Assembly: GCA_964472505.1 (NCBI GenBank)
Contig: CAYYQW010000012.1
Span: 1 to 64,000, forward strand
Direction of reading: 5' to 3'
DNA length: 64,000 nt
From: JAYEIA01 sp964472505
GTDB lineage: Bacteria; Bacteroidota; Bacteroidia; Bacteroidales; JAADGE01
Shown one piece after another: positions 6,901 through 15,685 of the stretch. The position numbers were made by a program, and so were the translations under genes. Under the pieces are notes generated by a model. The model saw only the letters and a program-made list of their open reading frames with translations. It did no database searches and had not been told where the DNA came from. The first letter of the stretch is position 1; each line of letters starts with the position of its first letter.

Positions 6901-9444
6901 AGTTTCGGGAACACTTATTCCTATGTATGACTCAAAAGGCGAATAGGGTTTGCTTGTTTTACTGATACTGAAATTACCGCCTTTCTCATACACCCGCATG
7001 GTAAAATCTGCTCTGAGCATTCCGGCAGCATTTTCTTTTGTAAACATTCGCTTATTAATCAGTGTTTTTCCTTGGCTGTCGGTTTTGACGTCATGTATGG
7101 TTTCGGTGTCTGAACTGAATGATTTAAGCGGATCATCGAACACATAATCAGAATATTTTGGAAACTGAGTAGTTTGCGGCCTCAAAGTAAGGTCCACCTG
7201 TGCCCTCATATTATCAGCCGGTGCACCGTGCAACCATTTAGCTGTCAGTTCTGCTTCTATTCCTTTATTTTCAGAAAGATATTCACCCTCAAAATCCATT
7301 TTTATATCCAAACGATTGGGTTTGACGGTTTCAATTTTTATGATTTTTTGAAAATCCAAGGCTCCGGCTTCAGCAGTAAAAAGGTAGTTTCCGGTTGGTG
7401 CATTGGCATCGGTTAAAGTTCTGAAAGTATAAAAACCGGTGGAATTAATGCTTTGAGTTTGGGTTTCGACCAATTTTCCGTTCGGATCGGTTAATTGAAA
7501 TTTAAGCGGATGCTCTTTGGGTAATTTGCCGTCCTGTTCATGCAGAACAAATGTTATAAATACGGAGTCGCCGGGACGTCTTACGCCGCGCTCTTCATAA
7601 ATGTATCCTTTAACGCCTTTTGAAACCGTTTTTCCGGAGACATCGAATTTACTGAGGCTGAGTGCTTCTCCCTCATTCAATTTAAGATAACCGGATTCGG
7701 TACCAATTTTAGCTACCGCAAAATAGGCATCTTTTTGATCGGCAAAACTCACTTTACCGTCTTTGTCTGTAAGCGCCTGATTCAAAAGTTGTTTTTGAAA
7801 ATCATAAATTTCAACACTTACATTCTCTTTTGGTTGCGAACTCAATAAATCGGTTACAAACACATTAAGCGAATGGTCTTTTCCCTTTTTGGCTATAAGT
7901 CCCAAATTGGAGGCAAGTATATTTTTGCCTGTCTTCAATTCATCATAAAAAGCTTCTTTGCAGGGATCATCTCTGTCGCGCCAATAATAATAGCTATAAC
8001 CGAATATGTCTTCATAAGTGTCCCAATCAATTGTTTCGTCCTCAGGTAAGCCCTCAATTTCATCATCGGCGGAATTTGCCACACATGAATACAAAGAATA
8101 TTCTTTTTTCACCCGAAACATGATACGGTATATGGCTCCGGGCTCAGTTTCGACTAATTTATTCAAGTCGAGATGAAACCGGTTTTTTATACCCAAATCC
8201 TGTATGCCAAATTGATCCAAACGAATGGTTTGCATGGCTATGGGTTTGCCCACATAGCGCAATTGGTATGAATCGTTTAAATTGTTGCCTTGCAAAAACT
8301 GCAAAACATTGTTTTCATGAATTCGGATTACGGCCACATCAACGGCTTTAAGATTAACGGCCTCGAAAGGAACCAACATGCCTTTGGAAGTGGAAGGCAA
8401 AATATTACCGCTGCCCAAAAATTCAATCTCGGGTTCTAATTCTTCAAAAGCTACGGAAAAACTCATATCTTCATCCAAAGGATAGCCGAGCAGATTTTTT
8501 ATTTTCCCGTTAATTTTAACCATTCTTACATCGGCAATTCGCTGTGGCGTATAAACAGAAACCGTATTATTTTCAATAAGGTACTTAATATTTTTCAATC
8601 CTCCAATTGTAATTATGCCGTTTAAATCCTGATTAGGCATAAGCGGGTCGGAAAATTGTAATTGCAGAACTTGTTCCGGCTCATTATATACTTTAGAGGA
8701 AATCAAATCAAAGTTTTCAAAACCGGGAATTTCAATTTTCTCTTTGTTCCTGTACGAAACGCCAATATCTCTACCGTTGATTTTAATTTCAAGGGTTTGA
8801 TCTTTTTTCTCGCGCTTTATGCTGTCAATGGTAAAGAAGTGCTGAGTGCCCTCGGCATCCGTAGTCCAATTCACTTTTAGGTCATCGCCGTCCTGTTCGG
8901 CCAATAAAACTTGGGAAATCGCTTCGGAAGTTTCCGTATCGGCCGTATAAACAACACCTTTTATTTGTTGGTATTTGAGTTCTTTTCTGTCTGTGGTTAC
9001 TTGTTCGGTAATTTCATAGTCAATATCCTGCGCTTTGACATCAAATTTAAAAGTAAATTTTTTAAGGCTGCTTTTGACATCAACAATTTTACCCAAATCA
9101 AATTCAGCATAAAAACTTTTGCCGGAGGGGAAATTATCTTTGGGAACAAATTTCACCGCATTACCTTCTGCAACTACCTCTCCCTCAACCGAAGGACTGA
9201 ACGAAAACAAGGATTTCAATTCATCTTGCTTACCGGATAGAGCTTCAAATGTACTGCTTGTAAGGTGTAATTCAACAGCATCGGCTTTTGAAATCGTGCC
9301 GTAAGTATGTGCGGTTATGTATTCTGCAAACTCCGGATTATGGGCATTGGTTGCTCTTTCGCGAGTCAATAAATGAATACTTGTAGCCAAAGCCACAATG
9401 AGCAATAATGAAACCGAATAAATAATTATTTTCTTTTTAGGCAT
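3928..9444 (-). CDS. Bacterial alpha-2-macroglobulin (thioester type)
   Basis: A very large envelope protein (1838 residues). The N-terminus carries one hydrophobic segment (about residues 5-25) with no lipobox cysteine, so it is probably a signal anchor or uncleaved signal. The order is that of bacterial macroglobulins: MG/BIG-like beta domains, including the GYIYEERGVRRPGDSVFI region typical of the MG3-like part, a bait region, the complement-type alpha/alpha domain, and a receptor-binding-like end. The thioester motif GCIEQ is present with Cys1392 and Gln1395, in the context RYPHGCIEQTTSAAFPQLYL. Such proteins are thought to trap foreign proteases in the periplasm. The usual pbpC partner is not adjacent. 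Confidence 0.93.
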   Translation of the reverse strand: MPKKKIIIYSVSLLLIVALATSIHLLTRERATNAHNPEFAEYITAHTYGTISKADAVELHLTSSTFEALSGKQDELKSLFSFSPSVEGEVVAEGNAVKFVPKDNFPSGKSFYAEFDLGKIVDVKSSLKKFTFKFDVKAQDIDYEITEQVTTDRKELKYQQIKGVVYTADTETSEAISQVLLAEQDGDDLKVNWTTDAEGTQHFFTIDSIKREKKDQTLEIKINGRDIGVSYRNKEKIEIPGFENFDLISSKVYNEPEQVLQLQFSDPLMPNQDLNGIITIGGLKNIKYLIENNTVSVYTPQRIADVRMVKINGKIKNLLGYPLDEDMSFSVAFEELEPEIEFLGSGNILPSTSKGMLVPFEAVNLKAVDVAVIRIHENNVLQFLQGNNLNDSYQLRYVGKPIAMQTIRLDQFGIQDLGIKNRFHLDLNKLVETEPGAIYRIMFRVKKEYSLYSCVANSADDEIEGLPEDETIDWDTYEDIFGYSYYYWRDRDDPCKEAFYDELKTGKNILASNLGLIAKKGKDHSLNVFVTDLLSSQPKENVSVEIYDFQKQLLNQALTDKDGKVSFADQKDAYFAVAKIGTESGYLKLNEGEALSLSKFDVSGKTVSKGVKGYIYEERGVRRPGDSVFITFVLHEQDGKLPKEHPLKFQLTDPNGKLVETQTQSINSTGFYTFRTLTDANAPTGNYLFTAEAGALDFQKIIKIETVKPNRLDIKMDFEGEYLSENKGIEAELTAKWLHGAPADNMRAQVDLTLRPQTTQFPKYSDYVFDDPLKSFSSDTETIHDVKTDSQGKTLINKRMFTKENAAGMLRADFTMRVYEKGGNFSISKTSKPYSPFESYIGISVPETPKSKYYYDSGKAVKCDFAIVDAEGKQLKNNRKVELYFYKLSWRWWWNASQNQISSYSFKNSAKLLKKETVNAVDGKVSWHITTGDNEWGRYLVWAKDLESGHSTGQTLYFDWPYRSSGDEHKEGASMLVFSTDKEKYKVGDRAKVSFPSGAKGNALVSIENGTKVIETFWTKTKKGTTDFVFDVTEEMHPNAYIHITLLQEHLQTANDLPLRMYGVMPLAVEDENTILNPQIDMPDELRSEQTVRIDVSEKDNKAMTYTLAVVDEGLLGLTNFKTPNPADEFFAKEAIGVKSWDLFNLVIGAQKGKAERLLTIGGDMDVDRDQKEKAKRFKPVVTFLGPFTIRGGKKTHYVKIPKYIGAVRTMVIAGHKDKAYGSAEKTTPVIKPLMLVSTLPRVLRPKEKIKLPVTLFAMKDHIKSADVSVKTDSYIKVLGESTKKVTFDSPGDKTIDFDLEVLSQVGVTKVEITAVSGNEKSSEIIELDVENPNPVVSVTHSNLTEKNRSWDKNFDLVGIEGTNSALLEVSSIPSVNLEARLNYLIRYPHGCIEQTTSAAFPQLYLSKVTELTEKQKTETENNIKETIKNFNKFQLPNGGFAYWQGSRDASLWGTNYAGHFLVEAEKAGYPVSPNMMKRWREFQKEEARNWTDNGPSSQLMQAYRLYTLALAGQAERSAMNRLNSKDLSTAAKWRLAAAYHIAGKRRTALQLTENLPLQVSSYRELYYTYGSDLRDEAMILETLTLTGEKEKAFRLLQSIAKSLSSDSYFSTQTTAYALIAVSGYIDEYVKSEKMEFSYTLNGKSKTVSSSNPIVREALLIAELKNNTFKFQNKSGGVLYASLILEGKPDIGSTVNTTNDLGMTVIYELPDGTPIIPDNIQQGTDFVAKVTINNPGSRGDYKEMALSQIFPSGWEIINTRLYEYSSSGESGDSKYRDIRDDRVFTYFDLSKGKSKTFRVLLNASYAGEFWLPPAHCEAMYDHTISASKGGKFVKVVQL

Positions 9445-9501
9445 GCGAGTGGTATTAAATGTTATAAAATGCTGCTGAGCAAACTCAGCCTTTTCAGTTT
9501 A

Positions 9502-9532
9502 TAAAAATACGATAAAATTTGAATAATATCAA
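9502..9532 (-). promoter_or_regulatory. Probable promoter of the macroglobulin gene
   Basis: On the minus strand a TTG at 9530-9532 is followed after 20 bases by TATTTTTA (9502-9509), one base away from TAnnTTTG. It lies in the 116-base gap after rlmN. A small hairpin (GCTGAG...CTCAGC, about 9474-9489) follows in the leader. Confidence 0.4.
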
Positions 9533-9560
9533 TTCAATTCCGGGAATGCTTTGTATTATT

Positions 9561-10577
9561 TTATGTATCAGATTCTGCTTTGCCGGATAACATTCCGCAA
9601 GCTGCTTCAATGTCCTGTCCGCGCGATTTTCGCACGGTGGCAAGAATACCTTTTTGTCTCAACTTGTATTTAAAAGCCTCAATATCCGCGTCGGATGTTC
9701 CTTTTAATTGCGTATTGGGAATTTCATGAAAACGAATCAGGTTAACGCGACAACGCATACCGTGCAAAATTTTAGTAAGTCGGTTGATATCTTCCGGCCG
9801 GTCGTTGATGTCTTTAAGCATAATATACTCAATGGATAATCGCCGATCATCGTTAAAGTCATGCGTACTGAGAATATGCAAAACCTCTTCAAGCCGATGA
9901 GCTCTTTGCACCGGCATAAGTTTTTGACGAACATCATCAAAAGGCGAATGCATGCTTAAAGCCAATCGGCTTCTTCCATCGGCCAAAATACGCTTCAAGC
10001 CCGGAATCAAACCAATGGTAGAAACGGTTATTCGCCGATTACTCATTCCAAAAGCATAATCGGAAGTAAACAAATCAATGCTTTTTATTACATTATCCAC
10101 ATTATCCAAAGGTTCTCCCATGCCCATATAGACAATATTCGTGATTTTGTCTCTTTCGGGAATGTTTTGAAACTGGTTAATAATCTCTCCGGCCGTAAGA
10201 TTAGCAGTAAAACCCATTTTTCCGGTCATGCAAAATTCACAATTAAATTTGCAACCCGATTGTGAAGAAATACATAAGGTGTGCCTGTCGTTATCGGGAA
10301 TATAAACAGCCTCAATAAAACCCTTGCCCGGATAGCTGAACAAATATTTCTTAGTACCGTCTTTTGAAACGCTCACACGTTCGGGTTTAGCAATTTCTAT
10401 GCTTGCATTTTGACTAAGTTCTGCCCGTATTTTTTTCGATATATTAGTCATTTCCGAAAAATTGAATTCATGCTTTTGGTACATCCATTCAGCCAACTGG
10501 GTTGCGGTAAACTTTGGGTATTTATTTTCCGCAACAAATTCTTTGAGTTCTTTTTTTGTTTTTCCGTATAAATTCAT
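9561..10577 (-). CDS. rlmN: 23S rRNA (A2503-C2) / tRNA (A37-C2) methyltransferase RlmN
   Basis: A radical-SAM enzyme that methylates C2 of A2503 in 23S rRNA, and of A37 in some tRNAs. I start it at the ATG at 10577, giving 338 residues (MNLYGKTKKELKEFV), because the family begins there; a further 20 codons are open upstream, but that extension has no family counterpart. The cluster-binding motif is CKFNCEFC (Cys109, Cys113, Cys116). The second catalytic cysteine lies in the C-terminal AACGML motif. GMGEPLDN and the SLHSP-like LSMHSPFDD segment are also typical. An AG-rich tract precedes the start. The macroglobulin gene follows on the same strand after 116 bases and probably has its own promoter. 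Confidence 0.95.
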   Translation of the reverse strand: MNLYGKTKKELKEFVAENKYPKFTATQLAEWMYQKHEFNFSEMTNISKKIRAELSQNASIEIAKPERVSVSKDGTKKYLFSYPGKGFIEAVYIPDNDRHTLCISSQSGCKFNCEFCMTGKMGFTANLTAGEIINQFQNIPERDKITNIVYMGMGEPLDNVDNVIKSIDLFTSDYAFGMSNRRITVSTIGLIPGLKRILADGRSRLALSMHSPFDDVRQKLMPVQRAHRLEEVLHILSTHDFNDDRRLSIEYIMLKDINDRPEDINRLTKILHGMRCRVNLIRFHEIPNTQLKGTSDADIEAFKYKLRQKGILATVRKSRGQDIEAACGMLSGKAESDT

Positions 10578-10743
10578 AAAACTTTCTTTTCTTTTTTTAA
10601 TTTTTGTCTGTTGCCCATATAACAAGGCTTTTATCAATTTGTATTATTAATATTCAAATCCGTTTGATGCAAAGATGTGGTAATTTAATAATAAATATGT
10701 ATATTTAGGCTAATTTTTTACAAATAAAACCTTAATTAATATT

Positions 10744-11757
10744 ATGGCAAACATAAAAACAAATTACTTAGGTATAGAATTAAAAAACCCGCTGATTGCG
10801 GGAGCCAGTAATCTGGTGGCTAATACCAATAACCTGAAAAAACTGGAAGACTCCGGTGTAGGTGCTATTGTGTATAAATCACTGTTTGAAGAACAAATTC
10901 AATACGAAAACCTGCAAACCGATGAAATCACAAGCGAATTTGAAGAGCGGCATGCTGAAATGACCTCCGTTTTTTCGGATATCAAAAAGGCCGGTCCGGA
11001 ACCATTTCTGGAACAACTCCGAAAAGCCAAAGAATCGGTAGATATTCCCTTGATTGCAAGTTTAAATGCCGTATATTTAGACACTTGGACTGATTATGCG
11101 CAAAAAATTGCTGAAACCGGTGTAGATGCTTTGGAACTAAATTTCTACAACCTGCCCAAAGAAGACGATTTGGAAGGCGAAGACATTGTATCACGCCTGC
11201 TCAATATAACCAAACAGGTGAAAGCTGCGGTTGATATTCCCATAGCCGTAAAACTCAGTCCTTTTTACACCAATATTTACAGCGTTATAAAGCAAATTGA
11301 CGATGCCGGTGTTGACGGTTTTGTGCTGTTTAACCGATTGTTCCAACCGAAAATTAATATCGAAACCGAAAAGCATGAATTCCCTTGGAATCTGAGCAAG
11401 CCCGGTGATAACCGCTTAGCGCTTCGTTTTGCCGGTTTACTTTACGGAAAAACCCAAGCCGATGTATGTGCAAGCAACGGAATATACGAAGGCGAGCATG
11501 TCATTGAAATGCTTCTGGCCGGGGCACAATGCACACAAGTTGTGAGCACACTCTACCAAAACGGCATTAAAAAAGCAACTGAGATCCTAAAAGATTTAGA
11601 AGATTGGATGGATAAAAAAGGCTATAACACCATAGATGAATTCCGCGGAAAATTGTCGCTTAAAAACGTAAAAGACCCCTTTGCATATCAACGCGCTCAA
11701 TATGTGGATATACTCTGGAATTCAGATAATGTATATAAGAAATTTAAACAAGTATAA
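10744..11757 (+). CDS. Dihydroorotate dehydrogenase-like flavoprotein
   Basis: A 337-residue TIM-barrel protein of the DHOD family. The opening (TNYLGIELKNPLIAGASNL) and barrel strands such as PIAVKLSPFYTN and GVDGFVLFNRL match class 1 enzymes and DHOD-like proteins. At the position of the class 1 signature ExNxSCPN the sequence reads ELNFYNLPKE (residues 131-140). The cysteine that acts as base in class 1A enzymes is therefore not seen there, and dihydroorotate oxidation is doubtful. Annotators usually call this group DHOD-like protein of unknown substrate. It may be an FMN oxidoreductase with another substrate. It is monocistronic, ending in the terminator at 11785-11820. Confidence 0.82.
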   Translation: MANIKTNYLGIELKNPLIAGASNLVANTNNLKKLEDSGVGAIVYKSLFEEQIQYENLQTDEITSEFEERHAEMTSVFSDIKKAGPEPFLEQLRKAKESVDIPLIASLNAVYLDTWTDYAQKIAETGVDALELNFYNLPKEDDLEGEDIVSRLLNITKQVKAAVDIPIAVKLSPFYTNIYSVIKQIDDAGVDGFVLFNRLFQPKINIETEKHEFPWNLSKPGDNRLALRFAGLLYGKTQADVCASNGIYEGEHVIEMLLAGAQCTQVVSTLYQNGIKKATEILKDLEDWMDKKGYNTIDEFRGKLSLKNVKDPFAYQRAQYVDILWNSDNVYKKFKQV

Positions 11758-11784
11758 TTTTAAAATCAAAAATGCGATTATAAA

Positions 11785-11820
11785 AAACACCACGCATGCT
11801 TGTGTGGTGTTTCCTTTTTT
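11785..11820 (+). terminator. Intrinsic terminator after the DHOD-like gene
   Basis: AAACACCAC (11785-11793) pairs with GTGGTGTTT (11804-11812), followed by a T-rich tract. An upstream in-frame start for the next gene would fall inside this hairpin, which supports the ATG at 11863 as that gene's real start. Confidence 0.75.
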
Positions 11821-11862
11821 TGTTTATTCGCAAAGCTAAGCACCGAAAACACCAACAAACAA

Positions 11863-12711
11863 ATGAATACTAAAGCGGAATGTATGCCTTGTTTTATGAG
11901 TCAGGCATTACGAGCAGCTCAAACAGCTACTGACAGAGAAGAAATCATACGAGAAATACTTTCAGAAACAGCAGGTCTGTTGCAGAATATTGATATGGAT
12001 CGCATACCGGCAGAAACGGGAAAAATGGTTTATCAAATTGTGCAGGAAAAAACCGGACATAAAGATCCTTTTTGCAAGGAAAAGCAAAAAAGTATAAAAG
12101 AAGCATTGGACATGTTGCCGGATTTGGAACAACTTACCATAGACTCGGAAGATCCCTTGCTTACCGCCATTCGTATTGCCATAGCCGGCAATGTTATAGA
12201 TTTTGGAGTAAACAAAGCATTTAATCTAAAAGATGATGTCAAAAAAATCTTAAACCAAGATTTTGCCGTTTCGCACTATAATGATTTTAAACGAACCCTG
12301 TCTTCGGCAAAAACAGTTTTATACATCGGTGATAATGCCGGTGAATCGGTACTGGATCGAGTATTAATTAAACAACTTAACCGTACGGTATATTATGCCG
12401 TCAGAGAAAATCCCATTATCAACGACACAACCTACCAAGACGCTCTGGATTCGGGTTTGGATAAAGATGCCAAAATATTATCGTCCGGAGTTTCCGAAGC
12501 GGGAACCATTATTAAAAAGAGTTCGGATGAGTTTCGGAAAATTTTTGAAGAAGCCGACTTAGTGATAAGCAAAGGCCAAGGGAATTACGAAGGGCTTTCC
12601 GATGAAAAACGTGAAATATTCTTTTTGCTGAAAGCCAAATGCCCCGTAGTAGCAAGAAGTTTAAATGTTCCGGAAAACAGTATTGTACTGAAAAACAATC
12701 AGCCACACTAA
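11863..12711 (+). CDS. DUF89 (ARMT1-like) metal-dependent damage-control phosphatase
   Basis: A 282-residue protein starting at the ATG at 11863 (MNTKAECMPCFMSQ). DUF89 enzymes remove phosphate from damaged or surplus sugar phosphates and related metabolites, using a divalent metal. Seen here: an N-terminal ECMPC cysteine pair typical of the prokaryotic subfamily, AGNVIDFG at residues 109-116, YIGDNAGE at 154-161 and ISKGQGNYEGL near residue 235. The aspartates and asparagines of the metal site are therefore all present. The cysteine-pair subfamily is often linked to cofactor metabolism, but no exact substrate can be given. pdxA follows on the same strand, 123 bases downstream. Confidence 0.87.
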   Translation: MNTKAECMPCFMSQALRAAQTATDREEIIREILSETAGLLQNIDMDRIPAETGKMVYQIVQEKTGHKDPFCKEKQKSIKEALDMLPDLEQLTIDSEDPLLTAIRIAIAGNVIDFGVNKAFNLKDDVKKILNQDFAVSHYNDFKRTLSSAKTVLYIGDNAGESVLDRVLIKQLNRTVYYAVRENPIINDTTYQDALDSGLDKDAKILSSGVSEAGTIIKKSSDEFRKIFEEADLVISKGQGNYEGLSDEKREIFFLLKAKCPVVARSLNVPENSIVLKNNQPH

Positions 12712-12834
12712 AAATATTTGCTTTCGGGTTTTATTAATATCCGACAGATTTTGAAAAGGCTTTTTTTAATTTGTATTTTAGTAAGTTTTCAGAGCATAAT
12801 TTTTAATTTTACCGAAATTTTGAAAAAAACAGAT

Positions 12835-13884
12835 ATGCAAAGCAAAAGAGAAAAAATAAATGCGGCCGTAACACAAGGCGATATCAACGGTATTGGATAT
12901 GAAGTTATCATAAAGACTTTACAAGACAACCGGATAAATGACTTTGTAACACCCATCGTGTACGGATCGCCCAAACTGCTGGCATACCACCGTAAAGCAC
13001 TAAATATCAATAACTTTAATTTAACAAACATTACATCGCCAAGCAAAGCCCATCCGAAACGAGGCAATATCATTAATTGCACCGATGATTCGGCACGCAT
13101 TGAGCTGGGCAAAGTCTCAAAAGATTCCGGCAAGGCTTCGTACGATGCCTTGGAGCGTGCAACTGCCGATCTTGCCAACAATGAAGTAGATGTTTTGGTA
13201 ACGGCACCGATAAACAAAGAAAGCATTAACATGAGTGCCTTCGATTTCCCGGGGCATACCGAATATCTAAAATCAAAATTCAAAGCTGAAGATGTTCTTA
13301 TGATTATGGTTGGTGAGCGTATAAGAGTTGGTGCAGTTACCGGACACATACCTATTAAGGAAATATCTAAAAGTATTACCAAAGAACTGGTATTAAAAAA
13401 GCTACGCATTCTGAACAACAGCCTTGAACGAGACTTTGGAATTCAAAAGGCAAAAATTGCCGTACTGGGTCTTAACCCCCATGCCGGCGACGGCGGTTTG
13501 CTCGGTTCCGAAGAAAAAGACGAAATAATTCCGGCTGTTAACCAAGCGCGCGACGAAGGCATTTTAGCCTTAGGCCCCTATCCGGCCGACGGATTCTTCG
13601 GTTCCTCCGATTATATGCAGTTTGATGCCGTTCTGGCCATGTACCACGACCAAGGCCTTATTCCTTTCAAAGCCATGGAATACGAAAAAGGCGTTAACTA
13701 TACGGCCGGCCTACCGGTAGTAAGAACATCGCCGGCTCACGGTACCGCTTATGAAATTGTAGGTAAAAATACTGCATCACCGGCATCATTCAGAACCGCT
13801 TTATTTTTGGCAGCTAACATTTTCAGGAACAGGCAAAATTTTGATGAGCTTAATTCCAATTCCATAGACAATAATAATAAATAA
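12835..13884 (+). CDS. pdxA: 4-hydroxythreonine-4-phosphate dehydrogenase PdxA
   Basis: NAD-dependent oxidation of 4-phosphohydroxy-L-threonine in the DXP-dependent pathway to pyridoxal phosphate. I use the ATG at 12835 (MQSKREKINAAVTQGD; 349 residues), since the 39 codons open upstream encode a hydrophobic stretch foreign to the family. Conserved parts: GDINGIGYEVI near the N-terminus; the three metal-binding histidines in FPGHTEYL, NPHAGDGG and MYHDQGLIPFK; and TSPAHGTAYEI with ASPASFRTAL at the end. pdxJ is not in the window. Confidence 0.95.
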   Translation: MQSKREKINAAVTQGDINGIGYEVIIKTLQDNRINDFVTPIVYGSPKLLAYHRKALNINNFNLTNITSPSKAHPKRGNIINCTDDSARIELGKVSKDSGKASYDALERATADLANNEVDVLVTAPINKESINMSAFDFPGHTEYLKSKFKAEDVLMIMVGERIRVGAVTGHIPIKEISKSITKELVLKKLRILNNSLERDFGIQKAKIAVLGLNPHAGDGGLLGSEEKDEIIPAVNQARDEGILALGPYPADGFFGSSDYMQFDAVLAMYHDQGLIPFKAMEYEKGVNYTAGLPVVRTSPAHGTAYEIVGKNTASPASFRTALFLAANIFRNRQNFDELNSNSIDNNNK

Positions 13885-13907
13885 ACCCAAGACCTAATAC
13901 TAACGGC

Positions 13908-15059
13908 GTGGAGCAAATTTTTTCCGATTTTTTAAACTTAAATATACTGTGGCAAACAATAACGGCAGTATTTGCAGGCAGTTTTTTAATACAAATATTC
14001 TATTATTTATTTTTCTACATCCGCGTATTCACATTTTTCAAAAAAGCAGCGGAAACTCACAATAATTTCCCGCTTTCGGTTATTATATGTGCACGCAATG
14101 AAGGCAATAACCTGAAAGGCTTTTTACAAAAAGTATTGGAACAGGATTACCCGAACTACGAAGTAATAGTAGTAGATGATGCATCTGAAGACCATACCAA
14201 TGCCGTGCTAAATGGATACAAGAAAAAATACAAAAAACTGTATGTAACCCATATTGAAAAAAACGCAAAATTTCCCCACGGTAAAAAGTTGGCACTGACC
14301 ATAGGAATAAAAGCTGCCAAATACAAGCATCTGGTATTTACCGATGCCGATTGCCGACCGGATTCCGACAAATGGTTGCAAAGCATTGCCGACAGCTACA
14401 ATAGCGAAACAAAATTGGTGTTGGGCTATGGCGGTTATTTGCACAAAAAAGGTTTGCTCAACAAACTTATTCGCTTCGATACGCTTTTTATTGCCCTGCA
14501 ATACATGAGCTTTGCCAAAGCCGGAATACCATACATGGGCGTTGGCAGAAATATGTCTTACACCAAAGATTTATATGAATCGGCAAAAGGGTTTTCATCG
14601 CATTATCATGTATTGTCGGGTGATGATGACTTATTTGTAAATCAAACTGCCAATAAAAAAAATACGGTTATTTGTGCCGATAAAGCAAGCATTGTACGTT
14701 CGGCACCCAAAAGACGACTGTCTGAATTCATTCATCAAAAAAGGCGCCACCTGTCAACCGGCAAATATTATAAATTCAAACATCAATTGCTTTTGTCCGG
14801 AGAAGTAGTGAGCCGGCTGTTCTTTTACCTCACGCTATGTCTTACATTATCAGCACATATTTTTCCTTGGGTCGTACTCAGCCTGTTTATTTTTCGCCTA
14901 CTTGTGCAATATCTGAGCATTGGCAAACTAAGTCAAGGGTTTAATGAAAAAGATTTGAGGATTTTTATTATTTTCTTTGATATTTTAATACCTTTATTAA
15001 ATATTTGGACTTTCTTGAGCAAATATTTTATCAAAAACAAAATTAATCAACGGTGGTAA
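13908..15059 (+). CDS. Membrane-anchored GT2-family glycosyltransferase
   Basis: A 383-residue protein beginning at a GTG codon (13908), 23 bases after pdxA. One transmembrane helix precedes a GT-A domain that starts PLSVIICARNEGNNL. Acceptor and donor motifs seen are VVDDASED (about 88-95), the DxD-type TDADCRP (about 145-151), GDDD near residue 240, and QKRRH near 280 in place of QxxRW. Two or three membrane helices close the protein. The layout is that of processive or polyprenyl-linked GT2 enzymes that build polysaccharide or glycolipid at the inner membrane. The sugar is unknown. Its last seven bases overlap the sigma-factor gene, so the two are translationally coupled. Confidence 0.87.
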   Translation: MEQIFSDFLNLNILWQTITAVFAGSFLIQIFYYLFFYIRVFTFFKKAAETHNNFPLSVIICARNEGNNLKGFLQKVLEQDYPNYEVIVVDDASEDHTNAVLNGYKKKYKKLYVTHIEKNAKFPHGKKLALTIGIKAAKYKHLVFTDADCRPDSDKWLQSIADSYNSETKLVLGYGGYLHKKGLLNKLIRFDTLFIALQYMSFAKAGIPYMGVGRNMSYTKDLYESAKGFSSHYHVLSGDDDLFVNQTANKKNTVICADKASIVRSAPKRRLSEFIHQKRRHLSTGKYYKFKHQLLLSGEVVSRLFFYLTLCLTLSAHIFPWVVLSLFIFRLLVQYLSIGKLSQGFNEKDLRIFIIFFDILIPLLNIWTFLSKYFIKNKINQRW

Positions 15060-15676
15060 ACGATACTAACTTTTCTTATAAAGCTCGACGTGATTTGCTG
15101 CTCGTAAACCGCGCAAGAAAAGGAGACCAGGAAGCTTTTACCGAGCTGATGGGGCTTTACAGGGAACCACTATTTTATTTATTGCTCAAAATGGTAAAAA
15201 ATAAAAGCGATGCCGAAGATTTGACTATTGAAGCCTTTGAAAAAGCTTTCAGAAAAATAGAATCGTATAATAAAGACTACGCTTTCAGTACATGGCTTTA
15301 TAAAATAGCCTCCAACCACGGAATTGATTTTTTACGCAAAAAAAACAGCTCGGAAACACATGTTTCTATTGATAAAAACGAGGATTTGGATAGCGACGAA
15401 TATTATAAGACCATATTCATTCAGGAAGACGCACCCAACCCGGAAGAAAAAATTGTAAACAAACAAAGAAAGCAGCTGCTCAAAAGCCTGATAAAACGCT
15501 TGCCGCCGGATTACAGAAGAATTCTGGTTTTGCGTTTCTACGAAGAATACTCCTATAATGAAATAGCCGAAAAACTTGATATACCCATAGGAACCGTAAA
15601 AGCTCGCTTATTTCGTTCCCGAGAGCTTTTGGCCGGCATAATACAAGAACATTCCGAAAGACATTCTCCACTATAG
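15053..15676 (+). CDS. ECF-like sigma-70 family RNA polymerase sigma factor
   Basis: A 207-residue sigma factor with region 2 (AFTELMGLYREPLFYLLLKM...DAEDLTIEAFEKAF) and region 4 (LPPDYRRILVLRFYEEYSYNEIAEKLDIPIGTVKARLFRSRE) linked by an acidic stretch. It starts with GTG inside the end of the glycosyltransferase gene. No anti-sigma factor with a transmembrane segment is next to it. Either it belongs to a group controlled in another way, or it is a housekeeping-like ECF of the kind often found near rsmG in Bacteroidota. rsmG follows nine bases after its stop, so the three genes are probably one transcript. Confidence 0.9.
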   Translation: MVNDTNFSYKARRDLLLVNRARKGDQEAFTELMGLYREPLFYLLLKMVKNKSDAEDLTIEAFEKAFRKIESYNKDYAFSTWLYKIASNHGIDFLRKKNSSETHVSIDKNEDLDSDEYYKTIFIQEDAPNPEEKIVNKQRKQLLKSLIKRLPPDYRRILVLRFYEEYSYNEIAEKLDIPIGTVKARLFRSRELLAGIIQEHSERHSPL

Positions 15677-15685
15677 ATATTGCTT

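Noticed and set aside
11800..11862. Upstream start for the DUF89 protein
   Set aside because: It would begin within the intrinsic terminator of the preceding gene, and the 21 extra residues have no family counterpart.
12789..13418. A 209-codon minus-strand open frame
   Set aside because: It is wholly antisense to pdxA and follows from its codon composition.
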